DNA from: Eudorina sp. 2006-703-Eu-15
Taxonomy: Eukaryota > Chlorophyta > Chlorophyceae > Chlamydomonadales > Volvocaceae
Length of the DNA stretch: 64,000 nucleotides
Assembly: GCA_003117195.1 (NCBI GenBank)
Contig: BDSI01000062.1
Span: forward strand, 1-64,000
Direction of reading: 5' to 3'
The position numbers were made by a program, and so were the translations under genes. The number at the start of each line of letters is the position of its first letter. Within the stretch, counting starts at the first letter, position 1. This document shows, piece after piece, positions 1 to 14,200 of the stretch. The notes under the pieces were generated by a model. It searched no databases. It was not told where the DNA came from and saw only the letters and a program-made list of their open reading frames with translations.

Positions 1-2230
1 AGCTACAGCCCTCCATGCAATTCCGGTCCGGATACCACCGTCACCAAATGCCCCAAAACTTGCAGGTCATTATTCGTCGCATATCATGCCATATGTCCAT
101 TTTGGGCCGAAATTCGGGTCGCATTTTGGGGGTGTGGCTCGCCAGCCGACCCCGAGCTACAGCCCTCCCATGCAATTCCGGTCGGATACCACCGTCACCA
201 AATGCCCCAAACTTGCAGGTGCATTATTCGTCGCATATCAATGCCATATGTCCATTTTGGGGGCCGAAATTCGGGGTCGCATTTTGGGGGGTGTGGCTCG
301 CCAGCCGACCCCGAGCTACAGCCCTCCCATGCAATTCCGGTCGGATACCACCGTCACCAAATGCCCCAAACTTGGCAGGTGCATTATTCGTCGCATATCA
401 ATGCCATATGTCCATTTGGGGGGCCGAAATTCGGGGTCGCATTTTGGGGGTGTGTGGCTCGCCAGCCGACCCCGAGCTACAGCCCTCCCATGCAATTCCG
501 GTCGGAATACCACCGTCACCAAATGCCCCCAAACTTGGCAGGTGCATTATTCGTCGCATATCAATGCATATGTCCATTTTGGGGCCGAAATTCGGGTCGC
601 ATTTGGGGGGTTGTGGCTCGCCAGCCGACCCGAGCTACAGCCCTCCATGCAATTCCGGTCGGGATACCACCGTCACCAAATGCCCCCAAACTTGGCAGGT
701 GCATTATTCGTCGCATATCAATGCCATATGTCCATTTTGGGCGAAATTCGGGTCGCATTTTGGGGGTGTGTGGCTCGCCAGCCGACCCGAGCTACAGCCT
801 CCCATGCAATTCCGGTCCGGATACCACCGTCACCAAATGCCCCAAACTTGGCAGGTGCATTATTCGTCGCATATCAATGCCATATGTCCATTTTGGGGCC
901 GAAATTCGGGGTCGCATTTTGGGGGTGTGTGGCTCGCCAGCCGACCCCGAGCTACAGCCCTCCCATGCAATTCCGGTCGGAATACCACCGTCACAAATGC
1001 CCCCAAACTTGGCAGGTGCATTATTCGTCGCATATCAATGCATATGTCCATTTTGGGGCCGAAATTCGGGTCGCATTTTGGGGGGTGTGGCTCGGCCGAC
1101 CGAGCTACAGCCCTCCATGCAATTCCGGTCGGAATACACCGTCACCAAATGCCCCAAACTTGGCAGGTGCATTATTCGTCGCATATCAATGCCATATGTC
1201 CATTTTGGGGCCGAAATTCGGGTCGCATTTTGGGGGGTGTGGCTCGCCAGCCGACCCCGAGCTACAGCCCTCCCATGCAATTCCGGTCGGATACCACCGT
1301 CACCAAAATGCCCCCAAACTTGGCAGGTGCATTATTCGTCGCATATCAATGCCATATGTCCATTTTGGGGCCGAAATTCGGGGTCGCATTTTGGGGGTGT
1401 GTGGCTCGCCAGCCGACCCCGAGCTACAGCCCTCGCAATTCGGTCCGGAATACCACCGTCACAAATGCCCCCAACTTGGCAGGTGCATTATTCGTCGCAT
1501 ATCATATGTCTTTTGGGGCCGAAATTCGGGTCGCATTTTGAGCCGACCCCGAGCTACAGCCTCCCATGCAATTCCGGTCGGATACCACCGTCACAAATGC
1601 CCAAACTTGCAGGTGCATTATTCGTCGCATATCAATGCCATATGTCCATTTTGGGGCCGAAATTCGGGGTCGCATTTTGGGGTGTGGCTCGCCAGCCGAC
1701 CCCGAGCTACAGCCCTCCCATGCAATTCCGGTCGGATACCACCGTCACCAAATGCCCCAAACTTGGCAGGTGCATTATTCGTCGCATATCAATGCCATAT
1801 GTCCATTTTGGGGCCGAAATTCGGGTCGCATTTTGGGGGGTGTGGCTCGCCAGCCGACCCGAGCTACAGCCCTCCCATGCAATTCCGGTCGGATAGTCAC
1901 CAAATGCCCCAAACTTGGCAGGTGCATTATTCGTCGCATATCAATGCCATATGTCCATTTTGGGGCCGAAATTCGGGTCGCATTTTGGGGGTGTGTGGCT
2001 CGCCAGACCCCGAGCTACAGCCCTCCATGCAATTCCGGTCGGATACTCCTTGGCAGGTGCATTATTCGTCGCATATCAATGCCATATGTCCATTTTGGGG
2101 CCGAAATTCGGGGTCGCATTTTGGGGGGTGTGGCTCGCCAGCCGACCTCGAGCTACAGCCCTCCCATGCAATTCGGTCGGATACCACCGTCACGCAAATG
2201 CCCCCAAACTTGGCAGGTGCATTATTCGTC
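1..2230. repeat. Irregular left end of the satellite array
   Basis: The distance between successive CGTCGCATAT anchors varies from 130 to 163 bp here (154, 160, 163, 157, 156, 161, 151, 160, 156, 130, 157, 152, 135, 160), whereas it is 160-162 bp through most of the array. Many changes are missing single bases in G or C runs, plus a few 10-30 bp deletions. This fits either a contig end with poor base accuracy or a truly degenerate array edge. Confidence 0.7.
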
Positions 2231-5200
2231 GCATATCAATGCCATATGTCCATTTTGGGGCCGAAATTCGGGTCGCATTTTGGGGGTGTGTGGCTCGCCA
2301 GCCGACCCCGACTACAGCCCTCCCATGCAATTCCGGTCGGAATACCACCGTCACCAAATGCCCCCAAACTTGGCAGGTGCATTATTCGTCGCATATCAAT
2401 GCCATATGTCCATTTTGGGCCGAAATTCGGGTCGCATTTTGGGGGTGTGGCTCGCCAGCGACCTCGAGCTACAGCCCTCCATGCAATTCCGGTCGGATAC
2501 GACCGTCACAAATGCCCCCAAACTTGGCAGGTGCATTATTCGTCGCATATCAATGCCATATGTCCATTTTGGGCCGAAATTCGGGGTCGCATTTTGGGGG
2601 TGTGTGGCTCGCCAGCCGACCCGAGCTACAGCCCTCCCATGCAATTCCGGTCGGAATACCACCGTCACCAAATGCCCCAAACTTGGCAGGTGCATTATTC
2701 GTCGCATATCAATGCCATATGTCCATTTTGGGCCGAAATTCGGGTCGCATTTTGGGGGTGTGTGGCTCGCCAGCCGACCCGAGCTACAGCCCTCCATGCA
2801 ATTCCGGTCGGATACCACCGTCACCAAATGCCCCCAAACTTGGCAGGTGCATTATTCGTCGCATATCAATGCCATATGTCCATTTTGGGGCCGAAATTCG
2901 GGGTCGCATTTTGGGGGTGTGTGGCTCGCCAGCCGACCCGAGCTACAGCCCTCCCATGCAATTCCGGTCGGAATACCACCGTCACCAAATGCCCCCAAAC
3001 TTGGCAGGTGCATTATTCGTCGCATATCAATGCCATATGTCCATTTTGGGGCCGAAATTCGGGGTCGCATTTTGGGGGTGTGGCTCGCCAGCCGACCCGA
3101 GCTACAGCCCTCCCATGCAATTCCGGTCGGAATACGACCATCAGCAAATGCCCCCAAACTTGGCAGGTGCATTATTCGTCGCATATCAATGCCATATGTC
3201 CATTTTGGGGCCGAAATTCGGGTCGCATTTTGGGGGTGTGTGGCTCGCCAGCCGACCTCGAGCTACAGCCCTCCCATGCAATTCCGGTCGGAATACCACC
3301 GTCACAAATGCCCCCAAACTTGGCAGGTGCATTATTCGTCGCATATCAATGCCATATGTCCATTTTGGGGCCGAAATTCGGGTCGCATTTTGGGGGTGTG
3401 TGGCTCGCCAGCCGACCCCGAGCTACAGCCCTCCCATGCAATTCCGGTCGGATACCACCGTCACCAAATGCCCCCAAACTTGGCAGGTGCATTATTCGTC
3501 GCATATCAATGCCATATGTCCATTTTGGGGCCGAAATTCGGGGTCGCATTTTGGGGGTGTGTGGCTCGCCAGCCGACCCGAGCTACAGCCCTCCCATGCA
3601 ATTCCGGTCGGAATACCACCGTCACCAAATGCCCCCAAACTTGGCAGGTGCATTATTCGTCGCATATCAATGCCATATGTCCATTTTGGGGCCGAAATTC
3701 GGGGTCGCATTTTGGGGGTGTGTGGCTCGCCAGCCGACCCGAGCTACAGCCCTCCCATGCAATTCCGGTCGGAATACCACCGTCACCAAATGCCCCCAAA
3801 CTTGGCAGGTGCATTATTCGTCGCATATCAATGCCATATGTCCATTTTGGGGCCGAAATTCGGGGTCGCATTTTGGGGGTGTGTGGCTCGCCAGCCGACC
3901 CCGAGCTACAGCCCTCCCATGCAATTCCGGTCGGAATACCACCGTCACCAAATGCCCCAAACTTGGCAGGTGCATTATTCGTCGCATATCAATGCCATAT
4001 GTCCATTTTGGGGCCGAAATTCGGGGTCGCATTTTGGGGGTGTGTGGCTCGCCAGCCGACCCGAGCTACAGCCCTCCCATGCAATTCCGGTCGGAATACC
4101 ACCGTCACCAAATGCCCCCAAACTTGGCAGGTGCATTATTCGTCGCATATCAATGCCATATGTCCATTTTGGGGCCGAAATTCGGGGTCGCATTTTGGGG
4201 GGTTGTGGCTCGCCAGCCGACCCCGAGCTACAGCCCTCCCATGCAATTCCGGTCCGGATACCACCGTCACCAAATGCCCCAAACTTGGCAGGTGCATTAT
4301 TCGTCGCATATCAATGCCATATGTCCATTTTGGGGCCGAAATTCGGGGTCGCATTTTGGGGGTGTGTGGCTCGCCAGCCGACCCCGAGCTACAGCCCTCC
4401 CATGCAATTCCGGTCGGAATACCACCGTCACAAATGCCCCCAAACTTGGCAGGTGCATTATTCGTCGCATATCAATGCCATATGTCCATTTTGGGGCCGA
4501 AATTCGGGGTCGCATTTTGGGGGTGTGTGGCTCGCCAGCCGACCCGAGCTACAGCCCTCCCATGCAATTCCGGTCGGATACCACCGTCACCAAATGCCCC
4601 CAAACTTGGCAGGTGCATTATTCGTCGCATATCAATGCCATATGTCCATTTTGGGGCCGAAATTCGGGGTCGCATTTTGGGGGTGTGTGGCTCGCCAGCC
4701 GACCCCGAGCTACAGCCCTCCCATGCAATTCCGGTCGGATACCACCGTCACCAAATGCCCCCAAACTTGGCAGGTGCATTATTCGTCGCATATCAATGCC
4801 ATATGTCCATTTTGGGGCCGAAATTCGGGGTCGCATTTTGGGGGTGTGTGGCTCGCCAGCCGACCCCGAGCTACAGCCCTCCCATGCAATTCCGGTCCGG
4901 AATACCACCGTCACCAAATGCCCCCAAACTTGGCAGGTGCATTATTCGTCGCATATCAATGCCATATGTCCATTTTGGGGCCGAAATTCGGGGTCGCATT
5001 TTGGGGGTGTGTGGCTCGCCAGCCGACCCCGAGCTACAGCCCTCCCATGCAATTCCGGTCGGAATACCACCGTCACCAAATGCCCCCAAACTTGGCAGGT
5101 GCATTATTCGTCGCATATCAATGCCATATGTCCATTTTGGGGCCGAAATTCGGGGTCGCATTTTGGGGGGTTGTGGCTCGCCAGCCGACCCGAGCTACAG

Positions 5201-8200
5201 CCCTCCCATGCAATTCCGGTCGGAATACCACCGTCACCAAATGCCCCCAAACTTGGCAGGTGCATTATTCGTCGCATATCAATGCCATATGTCCATTTTG
5301 GGGCCGAAATTCGGGGTCGCATTTTGGGGGTGTGTGGCTCGCCAGCCGACCTCGAGCTACAGCCCTCCCATGCAATTCCGGTCGGAATACCACCGTCACC
5401 AAATGCCCCCAAACTTGGCAGGTGCATTATTCGTCGCATATCAATGCCATATGTCCATTTTGGGGCCGAAATTCGGGGTCGCATTTTGGGGGTGTGTGGC
5501 TCGCCAGCCGACCCCGAGCTACAGCCCTCCCATGCAATTCCGGTCGGAATACCACCGTCACCAAATGCCCCCAAACTTGGCAGGTGCATTATTCGTCGCA
5601 TATCAATGCCATATGTCCATTTTGGGGCCGAAATTCGGGGTCGCATTTTGGGGGTGTGTGGCTCGCCAGCCGACCCGAGCTACAGCCCTCCCATGCAATT
5701 CCGGTCCGGATACCACCGTCACCAAATGCCCCCAAACTTGGCAGGTGCATTATTCGTCGCATATCAATGCCATATGTCCATTTTGGGGCCGAAATTCGGG
5801 GTCGCATTTTGGGGGTGTGTGGCTCGCCAGCCGACCCGAGCTACAGCCCTCCCATGCAATTCCGGTCGGATACCACCGTCACCAAATGCCCCCAAACTTG
5901 GCAGGTGCATTATTCGTCGCATATCAATGCCATATGTCCATTTTGGGGCCGAAATTCGGGGTCGCATTTTGGGGGTGTGTGGCTCGCCAGCCGACCCGAG
6001 CTACAGCCCTCCCATGCAATTCCGGTCGGAATACCACCGTCACCAAATGCCCCCAAACTTGGCAGGTGCATTATTCGTCGCATATCAATGCCATATGTCC
6101 ATTTTGGGGCCGAAATTCGGGTCGCATTTTGGGGGTGTGTGGCTCGCCAGCCGACCCCGAGCTACAGCCCTCCCATGCAATTCCGGTCGGATACCACCGT
6201 CACCAAATGCCCCCAAACTTGGCAGGTGCATTATTCGTCGCATATCAATGCCATATGTCCATTTTGGGGCCGAAATTCGGGGTCGCATTTTGGGGGTGTG
6301 TGGCTCGCCAGCCGACCCCGAGCTACAGCCCTCCCATGCAATTCCGGTCGGAATACCACCGTCACCAAATGCCCCAAACTTGGCAGGTGCATTATTCGTC
6401 GCATATCAATGCCATATGTCCATTTTGGGGCCGAAATTCGGGGTCGCATTTTGGGGGTGTGTGGCTCGCCAGCCGACCCCGAGCTACAGCCCTCCCATGC
6501 AATTCCGGTCCGGAATACCACCGTCACCAAATGCCCCCAAACTTGGCAGGTGCATTATTCGTCGCATATCAATGCCATATGTCCATTTTGGGGCCGAAAT
6601 TCGGGGTCGCATTTTGGGGGTGTGTGGCTCGCCAGCCGACCCCGAGCTACAGCCCTCCCATGCAATTCCGGTCGGAATACCACCGTCACCAAATGCCCCC
6701 AAACTTGGCAGGTGCATTATTCGTCGCATATCAATGCCATATGTCCATTTTGGGGCCGAAATTCGGGGTCGCATTTTGGGGGTGTGTGGCTCGCCAGCCG
6801 ACCCCGAGCTACAGCCCTCCCATGCAATTCCGGTCGGATACCACCGTCACCAAATGCCCCCAAACTTGGCAGGTGCATTATTCGTCGCATATCAATGCCA
6901 TATGTCCATTTTGGGGCCGAAATTCGGGGTCGCATTTTGGGGGTGTGTGGCTCGCCAGCCGACCCCGAGCTACAGCCCTCCCATGCAATTCCGGTCGGAA
7001 TACCACCGTCACCAAATGCCCCCAAACTTGGCAGGTGCATTATTCGTCGCATATCAATGCCATATGTCCATTTTGGGGCCGAAATTCGGGGTCGCATTTT
7101 GGGGGTGTGTGGCTCGCCAGCCGACCCCGAGCTACAGCCCTCCCATGCAATTCCGGTCGGAATACCACCGTCACCAAATGCCCCCAAACTTGGCAGGTGC
7201 ATTATTCGTCGCATATCAATGCCATATGTCCATTTTGGGGCCGAAATTCGGGGTCGCATTTTGGGGGTGTGTGGCTCGCCAGCCGACCCCGAGCTACAGC
7301 CCTCCCATGCAATTCCGGTCGGAATACCACCGTCACAAATGCCCCCAAACTTGGCAGGTGCATTATTCGTCGCATATCAATGCCATATGTCCATTTTGGG
7401 GCCGAAATTCGGGGTCGCATTTTGGGGGTGTGTGGCTCGCCAGCCGACCCGAGCTACAGCCCTCCCATGCAATTCCGGTCGGAATACCACCGTCACCAAA
7501 TGCCCCCAAACTTGGCAGGTGCATTATTCGTCGCATATCAATGCCATATGTCCATTTTGGGGCCGAAATTCGGGGTCGCATTTTGGGGGTGTGTGGCTCG
7601 CCAGCCGACCCCGAGCTACAGCCCTCCCATGCAATTCCGGTCCGGAATACCACCGTCACCAAATGCCCCCAAACTTGGCAGGTGCATTATTCGTCGCATA
7701 TCAATGCCATATGTCCATTTTGGGGCCGAAATTCGGGGTCGCATTTTGGGGGTGTGTGGCTCGCCAGCCGACCCGAGCTACAGCCCTCCCATGCAATTCC
7801 GGTCGGAATACCACCGTCACCAAATGCCCCCAAACTTGGCAGGTGCATTATTCGTCGCATATCAATGCCATATGTCCATTTTGGGGCCGAAATTCGGGGT
7901 CGCATTTTGGGGGTGTGTGGCTCGCCAGCCGACCCCGAGCTACAGCCCTCCCATGCAATTCCGGTCCGGATACCACCGTCACCAAATGCCCCCAAACTTG
8001 GCAGGTGCATTATTCGTCGCATATCAATGCCATATGTCCATTTTGGGGCCGAAATTCGGGGTCGCATTTTGGGGGTGTGTGGCTCGCCAGCCGACCCCGA
8101 GCTACAGCCCTCCCATGCAATTCCGGTCGGATACCACCGTCACCAAATGCCCCCAAACTTGGCAGGTGCATTATTCGTCGCATATCAATGCCATATGTCC

Positions 8201-11200
8201 ATTTTGGGGCCGAAATTCGGGGTCGCATTTTGGGGGTGTGTGGCTCGCCAGCCGACCCGAGCTACAGCCCTCCCATGCAATTCCGGTCGGAATACCACCG
8301 TCACCAAATGCCCCCAAACTTGGCAGGTGCATTATTCGTCGCATATCAATGCCATATGTCCATTTTGGGGCCGAAATTCGGGGTCGCATTTTGGGGGTGT
8401 GTGGCTCGCCAGCCGACCCCGAGCTACAGCCCTCCCATGCAATTCCGGTCGGAATACCACCGTCACCAAATGCCCCCAAACTTGGCAGGTGCATTATTCG
8501 TCGCATATCAATGCCATATGTCCATTTTGGGGCCGAAATTCGGGGTCGCATTTTGGGGGTGTGTGGCTCGCCAGCCGACCCCGAGCTACAGCCCTCCCAT
8601 GCAATTCCGGTCGGAATACCACCGTCACCAAATGCCCCCAAACTTGGCAGGTGCATTATTCGTCGCATATCAATGCCATATGTCCATTTTGGGGCCGAAA
8701 TTCGGGGTCGCATTTTGGGGGTGTGTGGCTCGCCAGCCGACCCCGAGCTACAGCCCTCCCATGCAATTCCGGTCGGAATACCACCGTCACCAAATGCCCC
8801 CAAACTTGGCAGGTGCATTATTCGTCGCATATCAATGCCATATGTCCATTTTGGGGCCGAAATTCGGGGTCGCATTTTGGGGGTGTGTGGCTCGCCAGCC
8901 GACCCCGAGCTACAGCCCTCCCATGCAATTCCGGTCGGAATACCACCGTCACCAAATGCCCCCAAACTTGGCAGGTGCATTATTCGTCGCATATCAATGC
9001 CATATGTCCATTTTGGGGCCGAAATTCGGGGTCGCATTTTGGGGGTGTGTGGCTCGCCAGCCGACCCCGAGCTACAGCCCTCCCATGCAATTCCGGTCGG
9101 ATACCACCGTCACAAATGCCCCCAAACTTGGCAGGTGCATTATTCGTCGCATATCAATGCCATATGTCCATTTTGGGGCCGAAATTCGGGGTCGCATTTT
9201 GGGGGTGTGTGGCTCGCCAGCCGACCCCGAGCTACAGCCCTCCCATGCAATTCCGGTCGGATACCACCGTCACCAAATGCCCCCAAACTTGGCAGGTGCA
9301 TTATTCGTCGCATATCAATGCCATATGTCCATTTTGGGGCCGAAATTCGGGGTCGCATTTTGGGGGTGTGTGGCTCGCCAGCCGACCCGAGCTACAGCCC
9401 TCCCATGCAATTCCGGTCGGATACCACCGTCACCAAATGCCCCCAAACTTGGCAGGTGCATTATTCGTCGCATATCAATGCCATATGTCCATTTTGGGGC
9501 CGAAATTCGGGGTCGCATTTTGGGGGTGTGTGGCTCGCCAGCCGACCCGAGCTACAGCCCTCCCATGCAATTCCGGTCGGAATACCACCGTCACCAAATG
9601 CCCCCAAACTTGGCAGGTGCATTATTCGTCGCATATCAATGCCATATGTCCATTTTGGGGCCGAAATTCGGGGTCGCATTTTGGGGGTGTGTGGCTCGCC
9701 AGCCGACCCGAGCTACAGCCCTCCCATGCAATTCCGGTCGGAATACCACCGTCACAAATGCCCCCAAACTTGGCAGGTGCATTATTCGTCGCATATCAAT
9801 GCCATATGTCCATTTTGGGGCCGAAATTCGGGGTCGCATTTTGGGGTGTGTGGCTCGCCAGCCGACCCCGAGCTACAGCCCTCCCATGCAATTCCGGTCG
9901 GAATACCACCGTCACCAAATGCCCCCAAACTTGGCAGGTGCATTATTCGTCGCATATCAATGCCATATGTCCATTTTGGGGCCGAAATTCGGGGTCGCAT
10001 TTTGGGGGTGTGTGGCTCGCCAGCCGACCCGAGCTACAGCCCTCCCATGCAATTCCGGTCGGAATACCACCGTCACCAAATGCCCCCAAACTTGGCAGGT
10101 GCATTATTCGTCGCATATCAATGCCATATGTCCATTTTGGGGCCGAAATTCGGGGTCGCATTTTGGGGGTGTGTGGCTCGCCAGCCGACCCGAGCTACAG
10201 CCCTCCCATGCAATTCCGGTCGGAATACCACCGTCACCAAATGCCCCCAAACTTGGCAGGTGCATTATTCGTCGCATATCAATGCCATATGTCCATTTTG
10301 GGGCCGAAATTCGGGGTCGCATTTTGGGGGTGTGTGGCTCGCCAGCCGACCCCGAGCTACAGCCCTCCCATGCAATTCCGGTCGGAATACCACCGTCACC
10401 AAATGCCCCCAAACTTGGCAGGTGCATTATTCGTCGCATATCAATGCCATATGTCCATTTTGGGGCCGAAATTCGGGGTCGCATTTTGGGGGTGTGTGGC
10501 TCGCCAGCCGACCCCGAGCTACAGCCCTCCCATGCAATTCCGGTCGGAATACCACCGTCACCAAATGCCCCCAAACTTGGCAGGTGCATTATTCGTCGCA
10601 TATCAATGCCATATGTCCATTTTGGGGCCGAAATTCGGGGTCGCATTTTGGGGGTGTGTGGCTCGCCAGCCGACCCCGAGCTACAGCCCTCCCATGCAAT
10701 TCCGGTCGGAATACCACCGTCACCAAATGCCCCCAAACTTGGCAGGTGCATTATTCGTCGCATATCAATGCCATATGTCCATTTTGGGGCCGAAATTCGG
10801 GGTCGCATTTTGGGGGTGTGTGGCTCGCCAGCCGACCCGAGCTACAGCCCTCCCATGCAATTCCGGTCGGATACCACCGTCACCAAATGCCCCCAAACTT
10901 GGCAGGTGCATTATTCGTCGCATATCAATGCCATATGTCCATTTTGGGGCCGAAATTCGGGGTCGCATTTTGGGGGTGTGTGGCTCGCCAGCCGACCCCG
11001 AGCTACAGCCCTCCCATGCAATTCCGGTCCGGATACCACCGTCACCAAATGCCCCCAAACTTGGCAGGTGCATTATTCGTCGCATATCAATGCCATATGT
11101 CCATTTTGGGGCCGAAATTCGGGGTCGCATTTTGGGGGTGTGTGGCTCGCCAGCCGACCCCGAGCTACAGCCCTCCCATGCAATTCCGGTCGGATACCAC

Positions 11201-14200
11201 CGTCACCAAATGCCCCCAAACTTGGCAGGTGCATTATTCGTCGCATATCAATGCCATATGTCCATTTTGGGGCCGAAATTCGGGGTCGCATTTTGGGGGT
11301 GTGTGGCTCGCCAGCCGACCCCGAGCTACAGCCCTCCCATGCAATTCCGGTCGGAATACCACCGTCACCAAATGCCCCCAAACTTGGCAGGTGCATTATT
11401 CGTCGCATATCAATGCCATATGTCCATTTTGGGGCCGAAATTCGGGGTCGCATTTTGGGGTGTGTGGCTCGCCAGCCGACCCCGAGCTACAGCCCTCCCA
11501 TGCAATTCCGGTCCGGATACCACCGTCACCAAATGCCCCCAAACTTGGCAGGTGCATTATTCGTCGCATATCAATGCCATATGTCCATTTTGGGGCCGAA
11601 ATTCGGGGTCGCATTTTGGGGGTGTGTGGCTCGCCAGCCGACCCCGAGCTACAGCCCTCCCATGCAATTCCGGTCGGATACCACCGTCACCAAATGCCCC
11701 CAAACTTGGCAGGTGCATTATTCGTCGCATATCAATGCCATATGTCCATTTTGGGGCCGAAATTCGGGGTCGCATTTTGGGGGTGTGTGGCTCGCCAGCC
11801 GACCCCGAGCTACAGCCCTCCCATGCAATTCCGGTCGGAATACCACCGTCACCAAATGCCCCCAAACTTGGCAGGTGCATTATTCGTCGCATATCAATGC
11901 CATATGTCCATTTTGGGGCCGAAATTCGGGGTCGCATTTTGGGGGTGTGTGGCTCGCCAGCCGACCCGAGCTACAGCCCTCCCATGCAATTCCGGTCGGA
12001 ATACGACCGTCACCAAATGCCCCAAACTTGGCAGGTGCATTATTCGTCGCATATCAATGCCATATGTCCATTTTGGGGCCGAAATTCGGGGTCGCATTTT
12101 GGGGGTGTGTGGCTCGCCAGCCGACCCCGAGCTACAGCCCTCCCATGCAATTCCGGTCGGATACCACCGTCACCAAATGCCCCCAAACTTGGCAGGTGCA
12201 TTATTCGTCGCATATCAATGCCATATGTCCATTTTGGGGCCGAAATTCGGGGTCGCATTTTGGGGGTGTGTGGCTCGCCAGCCGACCCCGAGCTACAGCC
12301 CTCCCATGCAATTCCGGTCGGATACCACCGTCACCAAATGCCCCCAAACTTGGCAGGTGCATTATTCGTCGCATATCAATGCCATATGTCCATTTTGGGG
12401 CCGAAATTCGGGGTCGCATTTTGGGGGTGTGTGGCTCGCCAGCCGACCCCGAGCTACAGCCCTCCCATGCAATTCCGGTCGGAATACCACCGTCAGCAAA
12501 TGCCCCCAAACTTGGCAGGTGCATTATTCGTCGCATATCAATGCCATATGTCCATTTTGGGGCCGAAATTCGGGTCGCATTTTGGGGGTGTGTGGCTCGC
12601 CAGCCGACCCGAGCTACAGCCCTCCCATGCAATTCCGGTCGGATACCACCGTCACCAAATGCCCCCAAACTTGGCAGGTGCATTATTCGTCGCATATCAA
12701 TGCCATATGTCCATTTTGGGGCCGAAATTCGGGGTCGCATTTTGGGGGTGTGTGGCTCGCCAGCCGACCCCGAGCTACAGCCCTCCCATGCAATTCCGGT
12801 CGGAATACCACCGTCACCAAATGCCCCCAAACTTGGCAGGTGCATTATTCGTCGCATATCAATGCCATATGTCCATTTTGGGGCCGAAATTCGGGGTCGC
12901 ATTTTGGGGGTGTGTGGCTCGCCAGCCGACCCGAGCTACAGCCCTCCCATGCAATTCCGGTCGGAATACCACCGTCACCAAATGCCCCAAACTTGGCAGG
13001 TGCATTATTCGTCGCATATCAATGCCATATGTCCATTTTGGGGCCGAAATTCGGGGTCGCATTTTGGGGGTGTGTGGCTCGCCAGCCGACCCCGAGCTAC
13101 AGCCCTCCCATGCAATTCCGGTCGGATACCACCGTCACCAAATGCCCCCAAACTTGGCAGGTGCATTATTCGTCGCATATCAATGCCATATGTCCATTTT
13201 GGGGCCGAAATTCGGGTCGCATTTTGGGGGTGTGTGGCTCGCCAGCCGACCCCGAGCTACAGCCCTCCCATGCAATTCCGGTCGGAATACCACCGTCACC
13301 AAATGCCCCCAAACTTGGCAGGTGCATTATTCGTCGCATATCAATGCCATATGTCCATTTTGGGGCCGAAATTCGGGTCGCATTTTGGGGGTGTGTGGCT
13401 CGCCAGCCGACCCCGAGCTACAGCCCTCCCATGCAATTCCGGTCGGAATACCACCGTCACCAAATGCCCCCAAACTTGGCAGGTGCATTATTCGTCGCAT
13501 ATCAATGCCATATGTCCATTTTGGGGCCGAAATTCGGGGTCGCATTTTGGGGGTGTGTGGCTCGCCAGCCGACCCCGAGCTACAGCCCTCCCATGCAATT
13601 CCGGTCGGATACCACCGTCACCAAATGCCCCCAAACTTGGCAGGTGCATTATTCGTCGCATATCAATGCCATATGTCCATTTTGGGGCCGAAATTCGGGG
13701 TCGCATTTTGGGGGTGTGTGGCTCGCCAGCCGACCCCGAGCTACAGCCCTCCCATGCAATTCCGGTCGGAATACCACCGTCACCAAATGCCCCCAAACTT
13801 GGCAGGTGCATTATTCGTCGCATATCAATGCCATATGTCCATTTTGGGGCCGAAATTCGGGTCGCATTTTGGGGGTGTGTGGCTCGCCAGCCGACCCCGA
13901 GCTACAGCCCTCCCATGCAATTCCGGTCGGATACCACCGTCACCAAATGCCCCCAAACTTGGCAGGTGCATTATTCGTCGCATATCAATGCCATATGTCC
14001 ATTTTGGGGCCGAAATTCGGGGTCGCATTTTGGGGGTGTGTGGCTCGCCAGCCGACCCCGAGCTACAGCCCTCCCATGCAATTCCGGTCGGATACCACCG
14101 TCACCAAATGCCCCCAAACTTGGCAGGTGCATTATTCGTCGCATATCAATGCCATATGTCCATTTTGGGGCCGAAATTCGGGGTCGCATTTTGGGGGTGT

